Assembly (NCBI GenBank): GCA_037013495.1
Contig: CM072806.1
Coordinates: 7,246,001 to 7,310,000, forward strand
Source of the DNA: Hippophae tibetana
Taxonomy: Eukaryota > Streptophyta > Magnoliopsida > Rosales > Elaeagnaceae
Length of the DNA: 64,000 bases
Reading direction: 5' to 3'
Below the pieces are notes generated by a model. It did no database searches. It saw only the letters and a list, made by a program, of their open reading frames with translations, and was not told where the DNA came from. This document shows positions 49,168 through 58,739 of this stretch, piece by piece. The number at the start of each line of letters is the position of its first letter. Within the stretch, counting starts at the first letter, position 1. The position numbers and the translations under genes are program-made.

Positions 49168-51453
49168 TTAACTCCAGCTAAAAGCAATCGGACTCCCAAC
49201 GATGTGCTTCCCATCAGACCATTCAAGACGACCAAAGCTACTCAAATTGGGTGGGGTTGAACCCGCTGCAGTAAACGTCACTGTATAGCTTTTCTTCTCA
49301 TTTGCCTCCTTGAAACTCAACGTTTCAGGCTCAACCAAGATCTTGACCAACCGGCTATCAGATTTCAGAGACACCTTGTACGTCCCAGGCGAGCCCACAT
49401 TCGTCAGAGTCCGAGAGTACCTCACCACATTTGACCCACCAATTCCCTCAAAATTGACTGCAAAAGAAGGGTAATTGAGATCGGTCACGCTGTGTTTTTT
49501 CCTCTCGTCACACGAGAATCTTCTTCTCGCTAAACTGCCAATTTGTGCTTCTGTGTAATTCAAAGCACATAAAAAGTTCAAATAATCATCCACCGCTAAA
49601 TCATAAACGAGACCAGGATTAAGAGCGGCAACAGGATTCACGTGTCCGGACCCATGATCGAACGGCGTTGATGGCTTCCCAGTAGAAATGTCGACTAATT
49701 CCTTGCCGTTCTTGTAAGAGGTATAAGCGGTAGTCATAAGCGCTGATCTAATAGCCGAAGGACTCCAATCCAGATGAGCACCCTTCACAAGGGCCGCGAG
49801 TCCGCTCACGTGTGGACAAGACATAGACGTGCCAGAGATGATGTTGAACGCCACGCGCCTTGTATCAATTGCCAATCCTGTGGGACCCGCTGCTTCTGTC
49901 CAACCCGCTATTATGTTGACACCTGGCGCGATAATATCAGGCTTTAGAATATCTGGCGTAATAGAATTTGGGCCTCTCGAACTAAACGCAGCTACCACCG
50001 GCGATGGTTCAATCCCAACTTTTGTACCTTCGAATAAGATCGTCACGGTCGGGCTTGGTTCAGAAAACAAATACTTCTTTATAGCTTCCCCATTTTTCTG
50101 ACCCACAGCCGTCGCGGGCAATAAATGAGCGTCAGCAACAAGTTCTTCACCGTTGGCTTCGGTATTTGCCAAGACCATCCCAATTCCTCCGGCAGCTTTT
50201 ACAACAGCTCCTTTTTGAACCCTAGAGCTAACACCTCTTTCACAAAAGACGATCTTTCCTTTTACTTTTTCCGGTATTAAAGTACCCATCATGCACAAAT
50301 TGCCATTCGTACTAGTACTGGCATTGCCGGCGTAAACAAACGGCGTCAGCGATTTAGGTGACGAGTCTCCTCGGAAGAGTGAAACGCCCGAGTAGTTTTG
50401 CCCATTGCCGAGACTAACATAAGCTGGGAAATCACGATCCAGTGTGCCAGCTCCTACAGTAGTAATCCAAGGTGCTACGTTTGCAAGAGTGTACGAACTG
50501 GGACCCGCATTCCCGGCTGAGCAGGAGACTAAGATTCCTTTCTCCATTGCTGCGAATGTTCCGGCTGCCACATTGTCTTTGTAATATTCCGCCATTCCCC
50601 CACCGAGCGACATTGAAAGAATGTTAACATTGTCGTCGATTGCTTTTTCAATGGCGGCTAAGATGTCGGAACTGAAACAACCTCCTTTCCAACAAACTTT
50701 GTAGGCGGCGATTCGAGCACGTGTTGCCATACCACGTGCCGTTCCTGAGGCGTAACCAAACAAACTCGCATCTTGAACGATAGATCCAGCTGCTGTTGTT
50801 GCCGTATGAGTACCATGACCCTCGTCGTCTCGAGGAGATTTTGATTCTTGAGTTTCATCAATTGGACCCATTGTGGCCTCATAGCCCTGGGAAAAGTACC
50901 TTGCTCCTATTAACTTCCGATTACAATTTGAGGCGGTAAAATTCGTTCCCGTTTCACATGTGCCTTTCCAGCTTCTGGGTATGGGTCCGAGTCCAGAGTC
51001 GTCAAAGCTCTTACTCTCCGGCCAAACTCCGGTGTCTAAAACTCCGATAATGACTTCACTCTCCGAGTTGGACTCAGGGAACATCTGAATTGAGGAGCTG
51101 AGTCCAAGAAACTCGGGAGTCCGAGTCGTCTGAAGTTCGTATCTTTGTTCTGGCCAGACAGAGAGAACTCCGGGTTTTTCCTGGAGAAATTCTGCTTCTT
51201 CAGCTGTTAATCTCGTGGAAAAACCATGGATGGCGTTGTTGTATGTGTAAAGCATCTCGGCCGAGTAAGATACTGATTTGAGAGATGAGTCATACCAGTG
51301 TGTGTGTTGCTCGAAACTCGATGGCATTTCAGTCTTGGACATGTGGACTATGTAAGTCTTTTTATCTTTAATTTCCTGATCTGTTATCATAGCCATTGAA
51401 ACATAGCAAAATCCCAAAAGGGAAAAAAGCATTACAAAATTGAAAAGTCCCAT
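49168..51453 (-). CDS. SBT1.7: secreted subtilisin-like protease, SBT1.7/ARA12 type
   Basis: An intronless 761-residue subtilase, as is usual for the SBT1 group (Arabidopsis SBT1.7 has 757). A signal peptide covers about 1-21. The I9 propeptide/inhibitor (YIVHMSKTEMPSSFEQH to the RYELQTTRTP boundary) spans about 33-111, so the mature enzyme should start at the conserved Thr-Thr-Arg-Thr-Pro. Catalytic residues are Asp140 (GVLDTGVWPES), His213 (DDEGHGTHTA), oxyanion Asn315 (SCSAGNAGPSS) and Ser543 (GTSMSCPHVSG), all intact. A protease-associated domain is inserted at about 360-460 (CERGVSSRVQKG, NGEELVADAHLLPA), and an Fn3-like domain covers about 655-760. N-glycosylation sequons occur at 171, 353, 377, 632 and 736. 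It is expected in the apoplast; SBT1.7 acts on cell-wall and mucilage modification in seed coats, a role I infer only by similarity. Confidence 0.96.
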   Translation of the reverse strand: MGLFNFVMLFSLLGFCYVSMAMITDQEIKDKKTYIVHMSKTEMPSSFEQHTHWYDSSLKSVSYSAEMLYTYNNAIHGFSTRLTAEEAEFLQEKPGVLSVWPEQRYELQTTRTPEFLGLSSSIQMFPESNSESEVIIGVLDTGVWPESKSFDDSGLGPIPRSWKGTCETGTNFTASNCNRKLIGARYFSQGYEATMGPIDETQESKSPRDDEGHGTHTATTAAGSIVQDASLFGYASGTARGMATRARIAAYKVCWKGGCFSSDILAAIEKAIDDNVNILSMSLGGGMAEYYKDNVAAGTFAAMEKGILVSCSAGNAGPSSYTLANVAPWITTVGAGTLDRDFPAYVSLGNGQNYSGVSLFRGDSSPKSLTPFVYAGNASTSTNGNLCMMGTLIPEKVKGKIVFCERGVSSRVQKGAVVKAAGGIGMVLANTEANGEELVADAHLLPATAVGQKNGEAIKKYLFSEPSPTVTILFEGTKVGIEPSPVVAAFSSRGPNSITPDILKPDIIAPGVNIIAGWTEAAGPTGLAIDTRRVAFNIISGTSMSCPHVSGLAALVKGAHLDWSPSAIRSALMTTAYTSYKNGKELVDISTGKPSTPFDHGSGHVNPVAALNPGLVYDLAVDDYLNFLCALNYTEAQIGSLARRRFSCDERKKHSVTDLNYPSFAVNFEGIGGSNVVRYSRTLTNVGSPGTYKVSLKSDSRLVKILVEPETLSFKEANEKKSYTVTFTAAGSTPPNLSSFGRLEWSDGKHIVGSPIAFSWS

Positions 51454-51500
51454 ATTCTCAACTTGTTTCTCTTGACTCCCCTGTTTTAGTGGGATATATC

Positions 51501-51507
51501 ATATATA
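51501..51507 (-). promoter_or_regulatory. probable TATA box of the subtilase
   Basis: The minus strand reads ctactatatatgata about 48 bases before the ATG. A start near 51470 would leave a leader of about 20 nt, which is short, so an alternative upstream start is possible. Confidence 0.4.
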
Positions 51508-53399
51508 GTAGATAAACAGAGCAATTACACAAAGAAGCTTTCAAAACGTTCTCTTTAGAAGAGAGAAAAGATGATCATTTAAAGAACGATAAAGTAGGGT
51601 CGATGAGTTGTTGTCTGGATTTGTGAATGATTGCTTTTGAGACCAAAAAAAAAAAAAAAAACAAGTGACTCTCTGCTGAGTCTAACTTAGCTTTCATTAT
51701 TATATGCGTCCATGCTTTAAACCAGTGATATATTAAGCAGAAAAAGTATTACACAGATTCTGTCTCTTGTTTCTGTGGTACTGCTACTCTTGTTTTCTCA
51801 TTTTCTGGACTAATCCAAACTAGGGATTTATCCAAATTTTGAAACCATTATTTATTAGCTTACGTAGAATGTTGACAAAAGAAACGGGGTGCAGATTTTT
51901 CAAGATATTGGGTTTTTACGCGTATTGGATTCACGGGTATATGTCCTTTGTGATAAAAGTTAAAGATAATGAAAAATTATGGTACTAACGCGGTGGGTGA
52001 GTGGTAAGTTGTCATTATGTCGAGGGTCTATCCGCCAACCAACCTTACATTTTCTGACCATAAAAATTGATAAGAAAATCTCACGGGTTCATTTCAATCA
52101 ATTTTATGTTTTATACGTATATGGGTTTACAAGTATATGATTTTAGTTTAATTTTTATATCAATTGAAAACATGAAATAATTTATATATATTTTTTATTA
52201 TTTATTTAAAAATATTATTATAACCATTAGAAAATTTAACTACTTATTTTTTTATCTATTTAATAATTTATGCATAATTTTAATTTAAATCTTAATATAT
52301 AATTTTTTTAATTAAATTATTGATTAAATAATAAATCTTATTTATTAATTAAAATAATTTAATTATTTGTGGTTATGATATTTCATTTCTATGGATTTTG
52401 AAATCGATCAAATCATTTTCAACCCTACATCCACCCTATCGCACAAGTACTCCATGGTCTAAAGTTGATGCTGACAATTGTGATAAAACGTACCGACTCA
52501 AGTTAAACTTCGGCAAAGAATAAAATAGCAAATTTTAAAACTTTATTGTTGTTAGTATATAAAAAATAATATCATATTAATTAAAAAATATATTAATTTA
52601 ATATTTATAAATAATATGATACTTATTTTAAAATTATATCTATAATATTACTTATATATTATAAAAAAAATTATAGTATCAAAGATTCAGTTTAGATTAA
52701 AATCTTTCGACCTTACGTTACATAAAAAAAATGAAATAAGCATTGTAAAAATAAAAAAAATAAATGATTTAAATAAAATATAATAAAAGAGAATAAAAAG
52801 TATAAGGATTATAAATGATAGTTATTTTCGTAGATAAAGTATTTGTCAGTAAACATTTTTTAAAACTTATTATCAAGTCCATCAAAAAAAGATAACAAAT
52901 ACTCGAGTTCTAAATATTCGTACTTCATATATATGTTATAATTATCACACATAAAATTACATTCATTTATTCATTAGTATATATTCATAACACATGAATT
53001 ATTTTTTATTGCTAAAATATTTATTTAAACTCAAATTAATTTATAAAATTACCAATTAAAGTGTTCTAAAGAATGACTTGTTATTTTTAAATTTTTCCTT
53101 TAATAGCCTTTGAATAATTAAGCCCAAAATAATTTAACCCAAATACTATTAAATTTTCATTATCACATATATATAAGGGTTAAGTGTCTTGCCGAATAAA
53201 AATGATCAAAATTGTTGAGCAAAATCGGCTGAATTGCTGTAATCTGCCTCAACGTCAGAGGCTACCGAAAACATTGAAAAGAAAAAAGAGTGGCCAAATG
53301 GAATAGATGATATACATGCTTATTATACATATAATTGAAAAGTAACATATATATATATATAAACATAGGGGATAATATATTGATTACTAAACAATTTGG
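51508..53399. other. subtilase promoter flank and intergenic DNA
   Basis: The first several hundred bases are the upstream region of the minus-strand subtilase. A poly-A run lies at 51644-51661. A phrase near 51985-52045 (gtgggtgagtggtaag) recalls the head of a tRNA-derived SINE but has no paired features. The rest is AT-rich and featureless. Confidence 0.45.
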
Positions 53400-54196
53400 C
53401 AAGTCAAAGTTGATTCGTGAAAATATTTGATTGGAAGAGAAGTTTATTGGAACGTTAGTTTAAAAATTGTTCACCCTAATATTAGAAATTGTGAAAATAG
53501 AGTAAGAAGTAAGGTACATTGTGGTAGTATCTTAGGAAGTGTAACATGAGATCGTGTTTTTGCATAGTGAAAAGTTAGGTAAACAGATGGTTTTACTCTT
53601 AGGTTGTGGTCTAGGTTGTCTTCACCTAAAAATATCGTGCGTTATTTCTTCATTTTGACACTTTATTTATACACACAATTGCATGTTTGACCGTTTTATT
53701 TATGTTATTAAATTATAAATTGATCATCTAGGTTAAGGTCCGTATTTTATAAACTTTCAATTGGTATCAGAGAAAACATTATAAACACTTAGTGAGTTTG
53801 ATTCTTAGGGACACACGCTTCTACTTATGAACCAAATGAAAAAATGTGAGTAATCTGTTAGACCTTCACTCTTTGATATGTTTAATTACCCTTATTGAAA
53901 GATTCATATGCAAACCTTTTCTCAAACAAGATGAAAAAGTTTGGGATATTTTTCTTAATGGTTAGGAACTACGTTCGGTATAGAAAGATTGTGTAATAAC
54001 AATAAAGCTAAGAAAAGACTCGGCCACTGAAGAACACACCCTTAATTGGACAAACCAAAAATGTTTAAGCTCAATCTTTATTGCAATATCGATGAATGAG
54101 TTTCATTGAATCTCCGATTGTAAGACTGCTAAAGATGTAAAGAATGTACTTGTTCTTGTTCATAAGTGAACTTCCACACAAACAAAATTGAGATTA
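53400..54196 (+). mobile_element. copia family 2, copy 2: partial LTR plus gag start
   Basis: The region to about 53757 aligns with the downstream half of the LTR seen at 58.7-59.15 kb (shared actcttaggttgtg..ctaggttgt and cacctaaaa.atatc.tg). It is followed by the primer-binding site TGGTATCAGAG (53762-53772) and the first part of gag, with SLFDMFNYPYWKIHMQTF-like sequence near 53865-53920 carrying in-frame stops. Homology ends near 54196. Boundaries are approximate. Confidence 0.7.
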
Positions 54197-54811
54197 TTAT
54201 AATTACATGTAATACCATAATTATCTATAATAATAATAAACTCATTATAAATAACTTTAAAATAGACTAGATATGTTAAGATTTAATTAATATGAGATCA
54301 ATTTAATATAATAACTTATTAAAAAAATTAAATAAATATACTACGACTCATTTTACTTGTATAGTTCATTTAAGACTAAACCTATGAAATAATAATTGAT
54401 TAGTAACATGGTAAGGCTTAAGGGTAAGTGGAGTAAACCTTGATTACTAATGTATAATTCGGTGGTTATATCCTAAAATCTTATGGTTACGGTAGGTTAG
54501 AAGTAATACAATGAACTAACAACCACGAGGCAACCTGATCACATAACCGTGATTATTTATGCGGCTTCTTTTTCTTGCCAACTTCTAACTAGCTGCTGAC
54601 TATTGCTGACTATTTGCTATTACTAGCCGCTGAAATCAGGTATTAATTTGTGTATAGTTGTAATATATATATATGATGCTGCTGTAGTAATAATAGTGAT
54701 TATCATAATGGATAAATATAATTAAAGTAAATGATTTAATTGACATTAATTAATTGCATTTGATTTTTTTAAGCCAATGACGTTATGATCAATCATTTTC
54801 ATCATATTTTA
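54197..54811. other. intergenic DNA between a copia fragment and a duplicated segment
   Basis: Mixed composition. The stretch 54400-54640 (ggttacggtaggttag, cataaccgtgatt, tagctgctgactattgctgac) is richer in G+C and may be repeat-derived, but I find no frame or partner. Confidence 0.4.
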
Positions 54812-55136
54812 ATCGGAAAAGGGAAAAAAAATAAAAAAGGAAAAAAAAGATATTTCTTATTTCTTATACCAACGTAGCTTGGATTATGATGATTTATTTT
54901 ATTTTTTTGTTTGTATATGTTTTCAAATTTTAACTGTATATATTGCTAATAATTTAAAGTTATTAATAATAAAAATATATTTTAAATTTTAAATTAAAAA
55001 TAGATGAAGTAAATTTAATAAATAAAACTAACTATAACTATAGCATCCTATTTCACTTATCATGTGAACCGATATATATTAAGGCTCGTGAAAGAGACTG
55101 ATTCCTTGTCACTATTTTCTCAAATTGAAGAGATAT
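54812..55136. repeat. 325-bp direct repeat, left copy
   Basis: Starts atcggaaaag and ends aattgaagagatat. It is nearly identical to 57283-57608, with only a handful of substitutions and poly-A length changes over about 325 bp (for example gattccttg versus gattgcttg). The copies are 2,471 bp apart, measured start to start. This copy ends exactly where the CACTA-like terminus begins. Confidence 0.95.
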
Positions 55137-55174
55137 CACTATTATAAAAAGGGGTATATAAGTCGATGTGTAAA

Positions 55175-55284
55175 GTCGGTTGTCCACGTCAATCGACGCT
55201 ATCCACGTGACGTAGCGTCGTCGGTTAATCACGTCAACCGACGCTACGTTACGTGGATAGTGTCGGTTGACGTGGATAACCGAC
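55175..55284. repeat. 110-nt CpG-rich palindrome
   Basis: The left arm (55175-55226) and right arm (55236-55284) are near-perfect reverse complements: gtcggttgtccacgtcaa against gtcggttatccacgtcaa, and atccacgtgacgtagcg against atccacgtaacgtagcg. The loop is about 9 nt and there is one 3-nt bulge. The unit is rich in ACGT and CpG inside an AT-rich region. A CACGTG lies at about 55204-55209. Confidence 0.9.
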
Positions 55285-55329
55285 GCTATCCACTTAATAT
55301 ATGCCCTCTCGTCTCATTTTATACGCAGA

Positions 55330-56415
55330 TTTCCAGTTTTCTTCTTCCTCTCTCCTTTCCTCACTCTCATTTTCTCCCAAAATCTTAACCGTGCGCCACC
55401 TTCGTTCTACATTTCCGGCCACCTCCAACCACCATTTGAACGTCCGTTTGTAAGTTATATTTCTCTTCTCACATTATCTGTCAGTTCTTCTTTTTTTTTT
55501 TAGCAAAATATTAAAATCTGTTTATGAGTATTTTTTGTTATTGCTTATCCAAAATCAATCTGAATCTGTGCTAATTTTATCAGCGTGTAAATGTAATTCG
55601 TTAATTAGGAACAACGTATTTTTATTCGTTAATTAAAAACCTAACATCTCGATTTGGGTTTTGCTTGGGCAGTTTCTTTGTGTGGTTAAATAACTTGTTG
55701 TACACCTTTAATTATATATATCAACTTAAGATACATTTACAATTTAGATTACTGAAAAACAAAAGTAAGTCTATTATCTGCCACTTTATTTGACCACACC
55801 TAAAAAATATGTTTGACTTAGTTTATGCAGAATGCATGTAGCTAGCTTATTATTCGATCAATTTGTTTTATATTTTGTATAAATTTTTGATTTAGTTATG
55901 TTTTTTTGTTTGCTTGTAATAATAATGTTTGACTTATTACTTGTATGTATTCAATAATATCTGAAATGTTTTGTGGGTTTGCGTGGATAAATTTATTTAT
56001 ATGTATAATTAATATTACTTTGTAATTATGATATAGTAACATGCTTAGAAATTAGAATCAACCGCGTGATTGGTTTTTATATATATATTCATGAAACATG
56101 AACTGCTTATTTTTTTAATTTGTATATAAATGGTTTTGTAAAATGATTAAAATGATAACTATTTTGCATTATGTATGTTTTGATATATATTCTAATAATT
56201 AGGAAATTTATATATAATAATACATAATTAAGTAATATGTTTAATTAATGTCATATTCTTATTTTGATTTTGAATACATGTAGTTCTTTGGTTGGAACAA
56301 GACGGGTTACGACCAGCAAATTTTTGATGATTTACGAGAGGAATGGACAGAACACATGGTTCAAATTATATCATTGCAAGAAGAATCAGGAGAAGATTCT
56401 GATGATCTTGAATAG
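55330..56415 (+). CDS. possible two-exon transcript of unknown function
   Basis: Pyrimidine-rich, leader-like sequence (55335-55400) runs into a frame reading ISGHLQPPFERPF and reaching a strong donor, TTT|gtaagt, at 55448/55449. An acceptor, acatgtag, at 56283 opens a 43-residue frame (56284-56415) beginning FFGWNKTGYDQQ, passing DDLREEWTEHM and ending in the acidic tail EESGEDSDDLE before TAG. The two frames join in phase. I see no in-frame ATG in the first part, so the start is unresolved; the second exon alone has an internal ATG. No family is recognised. It could be a CACTA second-ORF remnant, a captured host exon, or chance. Confidence 0.3.
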
Positions 56416-56627
56416 CATATGACAACATAAGAGTAAATTTTTTAATGATTTGGCCTTCTATATCTATTCCTGTGTCTGAAATCACTTGTTTGATGATGAT
56501 TAATCATATATATGCTCATGTATTTAGGGGAATGCATTGTTTATAAATATGAATTTATCTGGAATCTCTGCTAGTATTTTTAATGATATAATGAGTTCTA
56601 AATATACAAATCAAGTGTACGTCGGTC

Positions 56628-56727
56628 CGATTTGTTTCTTGGTTTGTATGAGTTTTGGTGCATATAAACGTGTTCCATATGTTTAAGGGCACCAAAACTC
56701 ACACAAGCTTAGCCAAGTAAGAAATCG
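56628..56727 (+). ncRNA. miRNA-like hairpin candidate
   Basis: The left arm (56628-56661) and right arm (56689-56727) are near-complementary: cgatttgtttcttgg..tttgtatgagttttggtgc on the left against cgatttcttacttgg....ttgtgtgagttttggtgc from the right arm reversed. A 13-nt perfect core (gagttttggtgc and neighbour) lies next to a roughly 27-nt loop that itself partly pairs. The length of about 100 nt and mostly small bulges fit a plant miRNA precursor. I do not recognise a known miRNA family, and a plain MITE-type hairpin is equally possible. Confidence 0.35.
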
Positions 56728-57282
56728 AAGTTACATGCAATTGATTTCATATTTAGAGTTCATTATATATAACATTAAAAAATAGTAGTAGAGATTCCAG
56801 ATAACTTCATATATAGACAAATGATTAATAATGCTAATATGAGTTCATCGAATGTCGTTGTACGTGGTAATCTCTTTTTTATGGTAATATTTATAATGAT
56901 TTAATTTCTTCATTCGTACGTATGAGGTTTAGACTACTTTTTTGATGGATTTTTTGATGGATGTTTTACGTGCTCATGTATGTAGGAGAATATTTGTTAT
57001 ATGGATCAGCTTTTTTTTTTGCCATAATGCTTGTGAAGGTCAATCAAGATTCTAAACCAACCAAGCTTACTCGATGGCATAATTTGACGATATTATTTTA
57101 TTTGTAATTGAAGTTATTTATATGCATTATTTGTTTTTGTAATAAATTTAATTATTAAGTAATTAAATATATTTATATTGTTAATTATTTGTTGTATTAT
57201 TATTTATATTTTAGTGTTTTTATGTTATTTATATATACTGTTATACGAAAAATAAAATTAAAAATTAAAATAAATAAAATGT

Positions 57283-57608
57283 ATCGGAAAAGAGAAAAAA
57301 ATAAAAAAGGAAAAAAAAAAGATATTTCTTATTTCTTATACCAACGTAGCTTGGATTATGATGATTTATTTTATTTTTTTGTTTGTATATGTTTTCAAAT
57401 TTTAACTGTATATATTGCTAATAATTTAAAGTTATTAATAATAAAAATATGTTTTAAATTTTAAATTAAAAATAGATGAATTAAATTTAATAAATAAAAC
57501 TAACTATAACTAGAGCATCCTATTTCACTTATCATGTGAACCGATATATATTAAGGCTCGTGAAAGAGACTGATTGCTTGTCACTATTTTCTCAAATTGA
57601 AGAGATAT
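57283..57608. repeat. 325-bp direct repeat, right copy
   Basis: Partner of 54812-55136. After the shared aattgaagagatat the sequence continues gtgcttcgttatacg, presumably the original flank, instead of the CACTA-like terminus. Confidence 0.95.
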
Positions 57609-58739
57609 GTGCTTCGTTATACGTTCACATTAATTGTTTTGTAGCTCCAACTTGTTTCTGCGGAAGTTATTGATCTAATTCTAAGTTGATCACGATTCAC
57701 AAGTAAATAGTTAATCATAATATATAATAGATGTATCCCAATCAGATGTTATTTATTATTATTATTATTATTTTAAATATATTCTCCATTAATCATATTA
57801 TCTCCTCTTTTTATTATGTATGATGTATTTGTGTTTTTCAAAAGAAAAAAAACTATATTAATTTTAAATTTTATTAACTTAAAATACCATATCATTATAC
57901 TTCAGAAGTAATAAATTTTTACCTATCAATACCCTTGATTTTGTGATGTAAAGGATGTTTTATTGTTTTGTTGTAATATTTATGAGCATCAGCAGTATTC
58001 ATGAACAAAACGGTTAAATGTAATCTAAGTTTTAGGCGTATTTCTATGTCAATTATTCAAAACTGATAAAACATCTAAGCTTCAATTTAATGTGGTTATG
58101 ATATATACTTATTTTTTAACACGTTGGAATTGAATTCATACACATAGAATATATATAATATATATGGGTTACTCAATTGATCAATGCGAAGGTCTAAATG
58201 GATTGAAGATTGATCGTGTTTGATCTATGTGCTCTTAGGTTATTGATTAATAGTTGCTGGATTGATCGAAAAGGATTTTGATCGATCGAGCATATTTTAA
58301 ATCGATCTAGTGCATAAGGTTTCAACTTAAAATTTATTTGTTTACTCAAGCCAAATATATAGATTATCATAATGTCTTTATTTAATACTGCTTTCTTAAA
58401 TCTTTTATGGATTAAAAAGTCATTAACTTTTAACTAAACATTAGAGTTTTATTTTTCCTATATAAACAATCTAATGTTCATAGTTTTAATCACTATACCT
58501 ATTCTATTCATCTTGCATTCTTTATTCTCTCTCTGAAATTGTTTTCTAAAAACTATAACATATTTCTTTAGACGTGTTCTTAATTTAATATATCAAGCAT
58601 AGTATGTAGTTATGTTTGATTAATTTATATGCTTAATTACTTTTATGATATTGAGTTGTTGACTTTTGCTCTAGTTAGGATTTTCCATGGTTAAATTGGC
58701 TATAAAACACATTTTCACTTATACTATTTGTGCTAACTA
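57609..58739. other. intergenic DNA, possibly with LTR upstream part
   Basis: No gene. From about 58160 the sequence has repeated gatcgatcgag/attgatcgaaaa words and could be the upstream part of the LTR whose downstream end lies at 59150, but no second copy is available to fix the limit. Confidence 0.45.

Larger units (their letters stand above)
55137..57282 (+). mobile_element. CACTA-like element (5' end) or fold-back insertion
   Basis: The segment starts CACTATTATAAAAAGGGG, in the style of plant CACTA (En/Spm) termini. Within 40 bp it enters a block of short CpG-rich direct and inverted repeats, like CACTA subterminal repeats. Downstream are a possible spliced exon pair and a hairpin. No transposase is recognisable and I could not find the opposite TAGTG terminus; instead the segment runs directly into the second copy of its own left flank. 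The right limit is therefore the start of that repeat, not a proven element end. Confidence 0.45.

Noticed and set aside
49829-50101. Plus-strand frame inside the subtilase
   Set aside because: Antisense shadow of the intact subtilase coding sequence.
51985-52045. tRNA-like head gtgggtgagtggtaag
   Set aside because: It cannot be folded into a cloverleaf and has no terminator or SINE tail nearby.
57021-57078. Second small hairpin (gccat...gatggc)
   Set aside because: Pairing is short and interrupted; not distinguishable from background.
54812-57608. The 325-bp duplicates considered as LTRs of a retroelement
   Set aside because: They do not start TG or end CA, and no primer-binding site or polypurine tract adjoins them.
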